A stretch of DNA of 48,325 nt from Candidatus Zhuqueibacterota bacterium (GTDB taxonomy: Bacteria; Zhuqueibacterota; Zhuqueibacteria; Thermofontimicrobiales; Sulfurfontimicrobiaceae), in contig JAFGMA010000281.1 in the NCBI GenBank assembly GCA_016927835.1, forward strand, positions 1-48,325, in the 5' to 3' direction. This document shows positions 9,033-18,238 of the stretch, one piece after another (position 1 is the first letter of the stretch; each line of letters begins with the position of its first letter). Made by a program: the position numbers and the translations under genes. The notes under the pieces were generated by a model that saw nothing but the letters and a program-made list of their open reading frames with translations, ran no database searches and was not told where the DNA came from.

Positions 9033-9214
9033 TTTTCGGACGGACTCTGGTTAGAGGCTGTCCGCGAACTACCTTTGAGCTGTCATTGCGAGGAGCGTTT
9101 TTTGCGACGAAGCAATCTCAACCGTTTTATTAGAGGATTGCTTCGGCTGGGCGCCCCCGGCAAAAAACGCCTCGCAATGACAATTTTTCGAGTTTTCGGA
9201 CGGACACTAGTTAG
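9033..9214. repeat. Imperfect direct repeats flanking a palindromic element
   Basis: TTTTCGGACGGACTCTGGTT (from 9033) recurs as TTTTCGGACGGACACTAGTT (from 9193), with 20 of 22 bases shared over the full unit. The pair brackets the palindromic element at 9081-9182. A related string, GCTTTTCGGATAGGCTC, occurs on the reverse strand near 43308-43324. This suggests a composite dispersed repeat rather than target-site duplication, because the units are long and do not directly abut the element. Confidence 0.6.
9081..9182. repeat. Miniature palindromic repeat, TGTCATTGCGAGG type, complete copy
   Basis: It begins TGTCATTGCGAGGAGCG and ends CGCCTCGCAATGACA. The outer 13 bases are perfect inverted repeats, and pairing continues through GCGTTTTTTGC/GCAAAAAACGC with a two-base slip. 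The centre holds CGAAGCAATC and GATTGCTTCG, also complementary, so the whole 102 bases can fold into one hairpin. A truncated copy lies at 1-78. It is non-autonomous and has no coding capacity. Confidence 0.85.
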
Positions 9215-9388
9215 TGTAGGACTGGTTCTCAAATTATAGGTCTGTTCACAGGAGAAAAATCCTTATCGTTTGACATCCCCTTTAAAGCGGGAGTCTGAGG
9301 CTGCGAATTGCAAAAACATTGAGGTCCTGTGGATGGCAACCAAATTATGATTTATTTCCCCTGGAATATTCATTAAAATTTTCGAACT
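9215..9388. other. Intergenic leader of the discoidin-domain gene, no clear element
   Basis: About 170 bases before the ATG at 9389. A TTGACA occurs at 9270-9275, but no TATAAT-like box follows at the right distance. There is no Shine-Dalgarno near the start codon. I see no gene here. Confidence 0.4.
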
Positions 9389-11218
9389 ATGATCGATAGA
9401 CAAAAATCAACCGCTTTGCGCATGCTAATCAGCCTTCTTTTGCCATTGGGCTTTGCATCTGCGCAACAATCTGTTTGGACGCTCACAGATTATAAATCCT
9501 TTTATACAACCGAAGCCGCGCGCATCCACAACGTGAGCTTCGATTCGACTGCCGGAGACGGAGCCATTTTTCTGGCGCCTTCAACTGAGAATTTTGCCCT
9601 GGGGGGTGCAGCCACCGACGATATCGGCAATGCATCGAGAAATAATCCGAATAATGTCATTGACGGCAATCCGGCAACGTTTTGGCATTCGCCGGATGAA
9701 CGCACGACAGGTATCGGCATAACTCTTGATTTGAAAGCGGTTCGAACAATTGATGAAGTACGTATCGTGGGTACAATGTTGGATACGATCAATTTCCGAA
9801 TCAAGGGGTACCTGATCGAATTGAGTCTCGATGGTGATGCCTGGTCGGTTGTCGCAAAAAATGAGAACAATCCTGTCAGAAAAGATGTTATCGAAGTATT
9901 CGAACCATTCGTCGCCCAATATGTCCGCGTCACTATAATAAAAACCGATCTGAAGAACTGGACATTCATCGGTGAAATCGAAGTATACGGATCGGGCTAT
10001 GCCTCCACGGGTTATTATATTTCGGAGATAAAAGATTTTAGCAAAAAGGTCAACTATGGCATCGCCTCATGGGACGTGGATTTGCCGCAAGGCACGGAAT
10101 TTTCAATGCAATTTCGCTCCGATTCACTGGAAATTCGAAGAAAAAAAATTGTCTTTCGCTCCGGGATCGACACCCTCTGGCTGAACCCCAATATCATCCC
10201 CGGCTCAGAATATCTCCGCAACGTTAGTGGCGACGTTATTTACAGCTTTTCATTCGACTATGTGGTCGATTATGAAAGCGGCTTGTTAACGCGACTCACC
10301 ACGGGTATCCTTGCTCCGAAAGATACGGTGGTCATCGATTATAAAGCCTGGGGGTACTGGACGGAGAAGTTCAACTCGCCCGACATACAGTTCAAAGTCG
10401 CTGAGCCGCGGCAATATTTGCAATTTAAGGCGAATTTTCAGACGCGAAGCCTGAATACACCCATGCTCAACCAGGTCGATATCTATTACTCGAAATCACC
10501 GATTGCCAACCGCGCGATTGCGAGTATTGCGCCGGATACTGTGATCGTATTGAAACAGGCTACCCTGTCCTATACGTTTGATTTGCAATTCGACGAAGGT
10601 GACCAGGGTATCGATACGCTGGTGATAAACACACCCACAGCCTCCAAAGTCACGAATGTACGTTTCAATAATCAATCGGTCGCTTACACCAATCATTCGA
10701 CCTCCAAAAACCTCATTGTCGCATTCAATTCGCCGCTCAAGGCTGTCGGGAATGCGCAACTTGTGGTTGATTTCAGCTCAACGCTCATTCAGACAGATAA
10801 TAGCTTCCCCTCGTACATCGTAAGCGCAAAGGTTGCCGATAACTATCAGTTTGTCGAGAAGGGGAAATGGAAGGTAAAAGCGATCGGCATTCCCGAAGCG
10901 CCATTATTGCGGGTGGAGGTCGCACCCAATCCATTCTCTCCCAACAACGACGGCGTTTGCGATTTTACGACAATCACCTTTTATATCGCAAAGATCAGCC
11001 ATGCGCAGTCGTTGCAAGTGAAAATCTACAATCTGAATAACGACCTTATTCGGGTTTTGCACGATGAATATTCACCGGCAGATTTCTACCAGATTCAATG
11101 GGACGGGCGAGATGAAAATCAACAGCTTGTTCTGCCAGGCGTCTATATTTTCCAGGTTCGCGTCAATGCGGATGCCGGTGATTTTTATAAAACCAGGCTA
11201 ATCACGGTGATGTATTAA
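9389..11218 (+). CDS. Secreted discoidin (F5/8 type C) domain protein with gliding-type C-terminal domain
   Basis: A 609-residue exported protein with signal peptide 1-25 (FASA then QQ). Residues about 64-201 form an F5/8 type C (discoidin) module, with NPNNVIDGNPATFWHS near its start and the strand EPFVAQYVRVTI near its end; such modules bind glycans. The middle is beta-rich and unassigned. The last 100 residues are a FlgD/CHU-like domain starting PNPFSPNNDGV, a variant of the sorting domain closer to the gliding-motility-associated C-terminal type than to the NYPNPFNP type elsewhere in the window. It is followed after 18 bases by the PorV/PorQ-like gene, so it may be a surface partner of that barrel. 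The family as a whole is not one I can name. Confidence 0.82.
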   Translation: MIDRQKSTALRMLISLLLPLGFASAQQSVWTLTDYKSFYTTEAARIHNVSFDSTAGDGAIFLAPSTENFALGGAATDDIGNASRNNPNNVIDGNPATFWHSPDERTTGIGITLDLKAVRTIDEVRIVGTMLDTINFRIKGYLIELSLDGDAWSVVAKNENNPVRKDVIEVFEPFVAQYVRVTIIKTDLKNWTFIGEIEVYGSGYASTGYYISEIKDFSKKVNYGIASWDVDLPQGTEFSMQFRSDSLEIRRKKIVFRSGIDTLWLNPNIIPGSEYLRNVSGDVIYSFSFDYVVDYESGLLTRLTTGILAPKDTVVIDYKAWGYWTEKFNSPDIQFKVAEPRQYLQFKANFQTRSLNTPMLNQVDIYYSKSPIANRAIASIAPDTVIVLKQATLSYTFDLQFDEGDQGIDTLVINTPTASKVTNVRFNNQSVAYTNHSTSKNLIVAFNSPLKAVGNAQLVVDFSSTLIQTDNSFPSYIVSAKVADNYQFVEKGKWKVKAIGIPEAPLLRVEVAPNPFSPNNDGVCDFTTITFYIAKISHAQSLQVKIYNLNNDLIRVLHDEYSPADFYQIQWDGRDENQQLVLPGVYIFQVRVNADAGDFYKTRLITVMY

Positions 11219-11236
11219 GATACGAAGGACAAATTC

Positions 11237-12211
11237 ATGGTGACACGCAATCGTTCAAAAATTAAACGGCAATCATTGGGCGCCGTGTGCCTGCTCCTGT
11301 TATTGATGCTGCCTTGCAACGCGGCATTCGAAGACATTGGTATCGGGGCACGACCGGCTGCGATGGGACGCGCGCATGTGGCAATTGCTGATGATGTGTT
11401 CGGCATGTTTTATAATCCCGCGGGACTGGGGCAAGCCCAAGCACTTTCATTCGGAACAATGTATGCCCGGCTGTACCCCGGCATTGATGATGATCAACTG
11501 CATTATGCGGCGTTTTCTGCGATTCTTCCGCTCAGCTTCCTCGGCAAAGTTGGCGTCGCGATAACCAATTTCAATATCGATGTTTACCGCGAAAATATGC
11601 TCTACCTGAGCTATGCCCATCGCCTGCCGTTCAATCTCGCGGCAGGGGTTAATTTCAAGCTGCTTCGCTGGGGCGCTGACGGCGATGTCGACCCTAATAC
11701 CGGGATCAGGGATCGGAACTTTTCCTATACCGGTTTCTCGCTCGATGCAGGGCTGCTTTATTCCGCATTTTCCACCGGGAACACCTTGCTCGAACCGTTC
11801 GTGGGCGCTGGAACCGTCCAACTGGGGGTGACACTCAGCGATTTGTTACAGCCCAGTATCGCTGAGAATGGTGATGCGGACGCCAAATTACCTCTGGGTA
11901 TCACAGGTGGGCTGGCATTTGTCAGACAGGATGCTCGTATTGGGGTAGGCATTAAGCGGCATGCGGAAAGAACCCGTTTGCAGCTCGGTGCGGAATTCGA
12001 ATTGTATAAATCCAGATCTGAAAATCTGCCGGTGCAATTCAAGTTGCGCGGTGGCGGCGTTCGAATGTTGAGCGATCATAACGGCGGCGAGGTTGCAGCC
12101 GGATTCGGAATTGGGGTGAAATCGTATGAACTCGATTATGCGTACGTGTATCCCCTTGTACTCGAAGATGCAGGATCGAATCACAAATTATCATTTAATT
12201 TCAGGTTTTGA
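11237..12211 (+). CDS. PorV/PorQ-like outer-membrane beta-barrel protein
   Basis: The 324-residue protein has a signal peptide (1 to about 29). The mature N-terminus has the PorV/PorQ (FadL-like) hallmark: F-x-D-x-GIGARPAAMGRAHVA, then DDVFGMFYNPAGLG (about 51-65). Alternating beta-strands follow and it ends in Phe (KLSFNFRF), as expected of a BAM-inserted barrel. In type IX secretion PorV shuttles cargo to the attachment complex, but many related proteins in FCB genomes are uncharacterised. GAAGGA precedes the ATG. It lies between the discoidin protein and another barrel-like gene with short gaps (18 and 55 bases), probably one operon. Confidence 0.85.
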   Translation: MVTRNRSKIKRQSLGAVCLLLLLMLPCNAAFEDIGIGARPAAMGRAHVAIADDVFGMFYNPAGLGQAQALSFGTMYARLYPGIDDDQLHYAAFSAILPLSFLGKVGVAITNFNIDVYRENMLYLSYAHRLPFNLAAGVNFKLLRWGADGDVDPNTGIRDRNFSYTGFSLDAGLLYSAFSTGNTLLEPFVGAGTVQLGVTLSDLLQPSIAENGDADAKLPLGITGGLAFVRQDARIGVGIKRHAERTRLQLGAEFELYKSRSENLPVQFKLRGGGVRMLSDHNGGEVAAGFGIGVKSYELDYAYVYPLVLEDAGSNHKLSFNFRF

Positions 12212-12266
12212 TTTCATCGATAAATCTATCAGACAAACATACACGATCATGGCGGAGTAACATCCC

Positions 12267-14930
12267 ATGGGAAAAATCACACTTAGTTCAGTACTCATTG
12301 TATGGATAGTATTGATAAATTTTCACGACGGCACGGCTCAGTATATCAATGCGCCCGGCGGGCAGGATGAAAAATACCAGAACTATGCGGAAGAAGGCTA
12401 TAAAAATTATTCACAAGAATTTATAACCCTGAAGCATTACGATAATTTTGGGAATTTCCTGCTCGAAGGATTGAATGTCTATAATTTGAGCGATCCGCAC
12501 CCGGCAAGCTCATCCGGTATCCTGAAAGAACGTGTTTATACAAACTGGTTTGAAAATCTGGTGCTGGTTCAGGATAATTATAAGGGATTCGCCACGAGTA
12601 TCATGGTGGGCGATGCTGTTCGAACCAAATTCACATCCCTCACACTTGACAGGGCTCGCTTCAACGGCGTGCGCTGGGATGGTTCGACCATGAAAAATCG
12701 CGTGACCCTGGTTTATTCGAGAGTCTCGGATCCTATTTTTTCACCGTTTAAAAGTCAGCTTACGAGCCGCCTGACCGCTGAACATAAATGGAACCGATTT
12801 TTATACGGGGGTCACTGGGAAACTGAAATCGGGGATATTTTGCGATTCGGAACGACTTATGTAAATCTCCACCAGGCGAACAGCGAATATGATTCCAAGG
12901 ATACCTCGTTAAGAGGCGCAGTCGCCGTGTCCCGTCCGGAGTATATTATCCTGCGTTTCCGCGATGATTCTCCGACGGATGGCTTTGGTAGCCGAGTCTT
13001 TGCGGCGCCTGAGATGTATGTTAACGGGCAGCTTACAGATATTGCTCCTTATCAGCAATATATTTACCCGGTTTCGGCAAACGGTGCTGCCTATCTTGAT
13101 TTGCGCTACAAAATCCCTCGGGATGCCAACGCAATTCAATTTCATGCGGTGGTTGCAAATGATTATTTAATCCAGATGGCACATGAATTCTATGAAGATC
13201 CGTCGGCACCGACCTATCTGGTGCGTAGTAATTTTATGACAGTCGCCCGGGCTGAAGGCAATGTAAATGATGAATCGAATAAGCAAATGCTGGTACTCGA
13301 TTATGCCCTGAATACAGGTCGATCTATTTACGGGATCGATTTTACTGCCAATATTTTGGGATTTCATCTCAAAGGCGAATACGAAACCAATGTGAGCTAT
13401 TCAAAGTATCCGGTGTTGCCGGGCAAGGATTATTCTGAAACCAGCCATGCCTACTTTTTTCAGGGCAAAAGACGCTTTGGTCCGTTGACGATCGGCGGTG
13501 AATATTTCAAGATCGATCCGAATTATTTCACAAGCCTGTCAACCTTCAGCCGCGACCGCGTCATGTCGGGACTTGAAGATGATCTGATCGATACCTATCG
13601 TGCGCCAACGACTTCGGTTGATGACTCGGTTGGGGCGCATTTAACCAATGGCGGCATTTACGACTGGTTGGTGGACGATAATGATGATAACGACCGCTAC
13701 CACGACGGATATTATTACTGGACGGTGCGCGATCCAAAAATGGGCAGCGACGCAGCCTTAGCGTACAAAACAAACAAAGAAGAAACGTTTAATCGAACTG
13801 CGCCAGAGCCTGACGCTGGCATTTTTCCCGGACTGGATGAAAACAATGACGGTATCCCGGATGACAATCAGAACAGCAATGATATTCCCGATTACGACGA
13901 ACCTTTTCTGATGTATTACCGCGATCATCCCCGTTTCGATTTTGGAGACGACTGGAACAACAATGATTACATCGATAATCGCGAAAACGATCGCGAACCC
14001 GATCATATTTACCGTCGGGATCAAAAAGGACATCATTCATTTTTATCCCTCGAATTGATCAAAAATTTGGATTTCAGCGTTGGCTTTTTCCGAACCCAAC
14101 AAATTGCCGGGGGCGGCAGAAATGATATCAATTATGGCAAAATTGAATACGATATGTACCTGCCCAGATGGGGCAAAATCCAGCTCAAGCATATTTCCAA
14201 ACGCGTACATGATGATATCGCAGATGATACCTATCAATGGATTGATGGTGAGATGATGTTTGTTGCCGATCCCCTGTCCATGCGCAACAGCATGGTACAC
14301 ACATCATTTTTGCAAGCGCAAATCCTGCGTATTCCCAATCTGACCATCGAGCCGCTGAAGGTGAAGTATGAACACAATGCCCAGAAGAGTCTCCTGAACT
14401 GGGATGGTTCCGTGGCACAGGATGATAAGGATGTGATTGCCTGGCGCGTTGTCAATAAAATTGATTACAAATATCAGATACGGGATAATCTGGTGCTGAT
14501 GCCCCAGTTAAAGCATCGCTATGAACTGCAATATCGCAATTATGAAGTCAACGGGAAAGCCAAGAGCGACACGCTGATCCATGAGCAAACGCTGATCCCA
14601 ATCATTCGACTCGATTACACCCTGACGCCCAAAACGGTTCTGCGCATGGGATTCCAAGGCTTCTCCATCGAGGATATTCATCGCAAATTGAGCGATGGCG
14701 GCATATTTTCTTACAAAAAAATCGATAAAAAAATCGAGGGAAACAGTCATCGCGATAAAATTTTCATGATCATGCTGACCAGTTCAGGCGATTATAGCGG
14801 CTATAAGCTCGCTTTCAATATCGGATATCAAAACGTCCGTGAAATCTATTACAAACTGGATCCATCGCAGCAAATTGCCAGGAATAAAAGCTATAATTCG
14901 ATATTCGTGCGCGTACTGGCTGGGTGGTAA
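12267..14930 (+). CDS. Large predicted outer-membrane beta-barrel protein with Ca-binding loops, function unknown
   Basis: An 887-residue exported protein (signal 1 to about 24, GTAQ). It is rich in aromatic/polar alternating strands throughout and ends in the aromatic GW (IFVRVLAGW), consistent with a beta-barrel. Residues about 520-575 hold acidic calcium-binding type repeats (DENNDGIPDDNQ, then DDWNNNDYIDNREND), likely an extracellular or periplasmic loop. There is no TonB plug or POTRA domain that I can see. GGAG at 12253-12256 precedes the ATG. Its place between a PorV/PorQ-like barrel and the TPR-ExbBD-DUF4159 genes suggests an outer-membrane component worked on by that machinery; this is inference from position only. 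Confidence 0.7.
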   Translation: MGKITLSSVLIVWIVLINFHDGTAQYINAPGGQDEKYQNYAEEGYKNYSQEFITLKHYDNFGNFLLEGLNVYNLSDPHPASSSGILKERVYTNWFENLVLVQDNYKGFATSIMVGDAVRTKFTSLTLDRARFNGVRWDGSTMKNRVTLVYSRVSDPIFSPFKSQLTSRLTAEHKWNRFLYGGHWETEIGDILRFGTTYVNLHQANSEYDSKDTSLRGAVAVSRPEYIILRFRDDSPTDGFGSRVFAAPEMYVNGQLTDIAPYQQYIYPVSANGAAYLDLRYKIPRDANAIQFHAVVANDYLIQMAHEFYEDPSAPTYLVRSNFMTVARAEGNVNDESNKQMLVLDYALNTGRSIYGIDFTANILGFHLKGEYETNVSYSKYPVLPGKDYSETSHAYFFQGKRRFGPLTIGGEYFKIDPNYFTSLSTFSRDRVMSGLEDDLIDTYRAPTTSVDDSVGAHLTNGGIYDWLVDDNDDNDRYHDGYYYWTVRDPKMGSDAALAYKTNKEETFNRTAPEPDAGIFPGLDENNDGIPDDNQNSNDIPDYDEPFLMYYRDHPRFDFGDDWNNNDYIDNRENDREPDHIYRRDQKGHHSFLSLELIKNLDFSVGFFRTQQIAGGGRNDINYGKIEYDMYLPRWGKIQLKHISKRVHDDIADDTYQWIDGEMMFVADPLSMRNSMVHTSFLQAQILRIPNLTIEPLKVKYEHNAQKSLLNWDGSVAQDDKDVIAWRVVNKIDYKYQIRDNLVLMPQLKHRYELQYRNYEVNGKAKSDTLIHEQTLIPIIRLDYTLTPKTVLRMGFQGFSIEDIHRKLSDGGIFSYKKIDKKIEGNSHRDKIFMIMLTSSGDYSGYKLAFNIGYQNVREIYYKLDPSQQIARNKSYNSIFVRVLAGW

Positions 14931-14971
14931 GTCAAACGCGGGTTTTTGTTGATGTGTGTAACAGGTATGGG

Positions 14972-15023
14972 CGCCGGTTCTGAGCGTCTGGATTTTGCGA
15001 AAAGCGATGTCGGTGAACCGGCG
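14972..15023 (+). promoter_or_regulatory. Inverted repeat between the barrel gene and the TPR gene
   Basis: CGCCGGTTC (14972-14980) and GAACCGGCG (15015-15023) are perfect 9-bp inverted repeats about 34 bases apart, inside the 158-base gap before the TPR gene. There is no T-run. It could be an attenuator, an operator or a partial transcript end. The TPR gene itself has no visible Shine-Dalgarno. Confidence 0.4.
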
Positions 15024-15088
15024 AAACGTGAATTAATAAAGTTTGCCATATTCGATAGATCATTTTGCACTAAGATTGTAAAACAAAA

Positions 15089-18000
15089 ATGACCGAAAAA
15101 ATCATACTGCTTTTAATGGCTCTGGCAGCCGGATTGAGTTCCCTGGTGCCATCCGGTTCTGAAATCCAGGCATATTTTGAACAGGGGCAAAAGCTGTTCG
15201 TCATCGAGGATTACTCGCATGCCATCGAGAAGTATGAAAAAATTCTCAGCATCAAAAGCCCCTTTTTAGACGAAGACAAGGTGATGATTCGTCTGAGTGA
15301 TGAATTCAACCTGCCGGTGACAATTGCGGCAAGGTATCAATTGGGCAATTCGCACAAAAACCTGGGAAATTACGATCAGGCTGTTCCGTATTTCAAGGAA
15401 GTGGAACGTAGTGCACCGGATGAAAAGCTCCGCTCCATGGCGCAGTACCAGGTTGTTCAGTGCCGCTATATTCAGGAAAATTATACCGAAACAATCACCG
15501 AATCCAGGCTTCTCATCGAAAAATATGATCGCAGCATGTATGTGGAGCATGGATATTATAATATTGGCTGGGCTGCATTTAAACTTGAAGATTACGATCA
15601 AGCCATCGACTACTTCACCTGGCAGTTGCAGAAATTCCCGAATGGTGAATATGCCCCAAGAGCACAATACCAGATCGGTGAGTGCCAGTTCAAACAGGAG
15701 GCGTATCGCAAAGCAATTGAAGCCTATCGCACGTTAATTTCAACCTATTTGCCCGAAGGATTCAGTCAGCGGCAATGGACGGATGTGGAACTGGACCGGC
15801 TTAAAAAACGCAGTCAAATTGAGTCCGGTGTGGGCAAGGGGCGCAAAGAGGAGCATCTCATTGAATTATCTGCGAAAGCATTCATCAAAGCCGGCGATGC
15901 GTATCTCAAACTCGATCAACCGGACAGCGCAATTATCAATTATCGCCGCGTTACCGAAGATTACAAACCATTGACCGATTTGGTGGAAACAGCCTACATC
16001 AAAATTGCTGCTGTAGATTTGGAGCACCGTGGGCTTGATGCGGGATTGGCAGTGTATCGCGATGCGATCGATCACAGCGAAGAGCGCATTTTCCAGGGAA
16101 AGATGCAATATCAAATCGCAAAGGTATCGCTTGATAATAAGGCGTACGAGCAGGCGATTGAGAACTTCGAGCTGTATGCAGAAGGGTATGCCGAAGTTGC
16201 CGATGAAGTCGGCTTCACGCTGGATGAAGCGCGCTACCAGATTGCAGCCACCTATTATGAGGCTGAGGATTTCAACGCCGCGCTTCTAAATTACCAGGTG
16301 GTTGTCGATTCGTTTCGGACGAGTTATCTTGTCCCGGTTTCCCACTACGGAATCGGTTTGTGCCAGCAGCGAATGGGAGCGTATCAGCCAGCGGTTGAAA
16401 CATTTCAATATTTTATCACCGCTTATCCGCAGCACGAACAGGTGCCGAATGCATACCTGCAAATAGCGCGTATTTATTATGACCAGAAGGAATATGCCAA
16501 ATCAATCGAAAGCTACCAGGGCGTTTTAAACCAGTTCAGCGATAGCTCCCGAATCGATATCAATACCATATATTTTGAGCTGGGAATTTGTTACCGTGAT
16601 GCCCTGCAGTACGACGACGCCATACGTACCTTCAAGAAAATATCGAAAGAATCTCCGTTTCTTCCGGGCGCATATTCCGAAATGAGTGAAATCTATTTGA
16701 AGCAGAATGATTATCAAAGCGCGGTTTCCATTTTATTCGAAATTCTGCGGGTACTGGATGCGTCCGAAAGTCGCGCCCAGATTCATTATTACATCGGCAG
16801 AGTTTATGTTACTGCCAACGAATTTGATAATGCGCTGAAATATTTCAACCTGGCAATCGATTCACTCACCAATCCGCAATTGCACGCCAGCGCGTTATTC
16901 GGACGCGGCGCCATCTATTTTGAGAAGAAAGAGTATTCACAAGCCATTGCGGATTTTGAAGCGTTGCTTCGGGAAGAGGCAGATCGCAACACAAAGAATA
17001 AAGCGCGGCGTCGGCTGGCGACATGCTATCTGCAAACCGGACAGGCGGACAAAGCCCTGACTATGGCGCGCTCTTTCGTGGACGAAGCGAAAAATGATGC
17101 AGATCGGGGCGATGCGTTGCTTACACTGGCGCAGATTCAATATGAATTAAAACGCTACGCCGACGGCATCAATACCACTAATGCAATTTTTGACCTGAAG
17201 GTTGAAGATGAGGTTCTGGTACAGGCGAATTTTCTGCAGGGAAATTGTTATTTGGGGCAGGCGGATTATCAAAACGCGGTGACGATTTACCAGAATGCGC
17301 TCCAAAGGTATCCCGACACCAGGTTCGCTTCCGACTTGATGTTCCAGCTCGGAATTGCATATTACAATGCCAGCGATTTTGAATCGGCATCACGCGAATT
17401 TCAAAGACAGATTGCGGCTTATCCTCGCAATGAAAATACAATGTATGCGCGATATTACCGTGCATATTCGCTTTACCGGCTGGGAGATTGGGCTGCTGCC
17501 GCCGGCGTATTCGGTAGTCTTGCGGATGGGTATCCGGCGCACGACATTGCGGCGGAATGCAGATTCCAGCAAGCAGAATGTCTTTTCAACGCTCGCGATT
17601 TTGATCGGGCGCTGACGGCTTATCAACAACTGCAATCCGACTATCCCCGATCGGAATATGCCGCCAGGGCACTCTATAATTCTGCGTGGACGCTGGTGAA
17701 TCGAAATGAAACCGAAGAAGCCATGAAGGTTTTTCATAAAATCGTTGATGTGTATCCGGATAGCGTTTATGCGGTGGATGCCCTGTTCACTATCGCCGAT
17801 TATTACTACAACGACAAGCGCTATGATGAAGCGTCGGCGGCGTACCAGCGCGTTATGGATAAATACCCCGAACATGAATTGGCGCAGAAAGCCCGGGAGC
17901 ATATTCATGAATTGGCGCAAATTACATCATTTCTAGAATATGAGAAAGCCAGCCAATTATTCGATGACAAAAAGTACCGCGAAGCAATCAAAGCGTTTGA

Positions 18001-18205
18001 AACGATCGTTGAAAAATACCCGGACGCGGATGTTGTGGTTGGCTCCCGCTGCAATATCGCTGCATCCTATGAGCAGCTCGGAGAAATGGAAATGGCTCTG
18101 AAGATCTACGAATCGATTATGACTATTTATAAAGATTCACCGGGACATGCCGATGCCTATGCATTTGCCAAGGAGCACCGGGACTGGATTAAAGAGAATT
18201 ACTAA
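15089..18205 (+). CDS. Exported tetratricopeptide-repeat protein of 1038 residues
   Basis: An N-terminal signal (1 to about 22, KIILLLMALAAGLSS) is followed by TPR or TPR-like helical hairpins along nearly the whole chain. The repeat signature is visible many times: YDQAVPYFKEV, YDQAIDYFTWQL, YRKAIEAYRTLI, YDEASAAYQRVMDKYP, YREAIKAFETIVEKYP. Repeats ending in KYP/RYP/AYP are typical of periplasmic YbgF/BamD-like TPRs, but the array is far longer than in those proteins. It acts in the periplasm as a scaffold (inferred). The ExbB gene starts 33 bases downstream with an excellent Shine-Dalgarno. Long TPR proteins beside ExbB/ExbD operons are found in other bacteria and likely organise the energised complex. 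Confidence 0.9.
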   Translation: MTEKIILLLMALAAGLSSLVPSGSEIQAYFEQGQKLFVIEDYSHAIEKYEKILSIKSPFLDEDKVMIRLSDEFNLPVTIAARYQLGNSHKNLGNYDQAVPYFKEVERSAPDEKLRSMAQYQVVQCRYIQENYTETITESRLLIEKYDRSMYVEHGYYNIGWAAFKLEDYDQAIDYFTWQLQKFPNGEYAPRAQYQIGECQFKQEAYRKAIEAYRTLISTYLPEGFSQRQWTDVELDRLKKRSQIESGVGKGRKEEHLIELSAKAFIKAGDAYLKLDQPDSAIINYRRVTEDYKPLTDLVETAYIKIAAVDLEHRGLDAGLAVYRDAIDHSEERIFQGKMQYQIAKVSLDNKAYEQAIENFELYAEGYAEVADEVGFTLDEARYQIAATYYEAEDFNAALLNYQVVVDSFRTSYLVPVSHYGIGLCQQRMGAYQPAVETFQYFITAYPQHEQVPNAYLQIARIYYDQKEYAKSIESYQGVLNQFSDSSRIDINTIYFELGICYRDALQYDDAIRTFKKISKESPFLPGAYSEMSEIYLKQNDYQSAVSILFEILRVLDASESRAQIHYYIGRVYVTANEFDNALKYFNLAIDSLTNPQLHASALFGRGAIYFEKKEYSQAIADFEALLREEADRNTKNKARRRLATCYLQTGQADKALTMARSFVDEAKNDADRGDALLTLAQIQYELKRYADGINTTNAIFDLKVEDEVLVQANFLQGNCYLGQADYQNAVTIYQNALQRYPDTRFASDLMFQLGIAYYNASDFESASREFQRQIAAYPRNENTMYARYYRAYSLYRLGDWAAAAGVFGSLADGYPAHDIAAECRFQQAECLFNARDFDRALTAYQQLQSDYPRSEYAARALYNSAWTLVNRNETEEAMKVFHKIVDVYPDSVYAVDALFTIADYYYNDKRYDEASAAYQRVMDKYPEHELAQKAREHIHELAQITSFLEYEKASQLFDDKKYREAIKAFETIVEKYPDADVVVGSRCNIAASYEQLGEMEMALKIYESIMTIYKDSPGHADAYAFAKEHRDWIKENY

Positions 18206-18238
18206 TCGGTTATCGAAATCCTGTTTTAAGGAGGCTAC

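Noticed and set aside
8820..9239. Open frame of 139 codons on the plus strand
   Set aside because: It is composed almost wholly of two palindromic repeats and their flanks, with no ribosome site and no protein-like composition.
12267..14930. TonB-dependent receptor
   Set aside because: No plug domain or TonB box is visible near the N-terminus, although the protein lies close to ExbB/ExbD and ends like a barrel.
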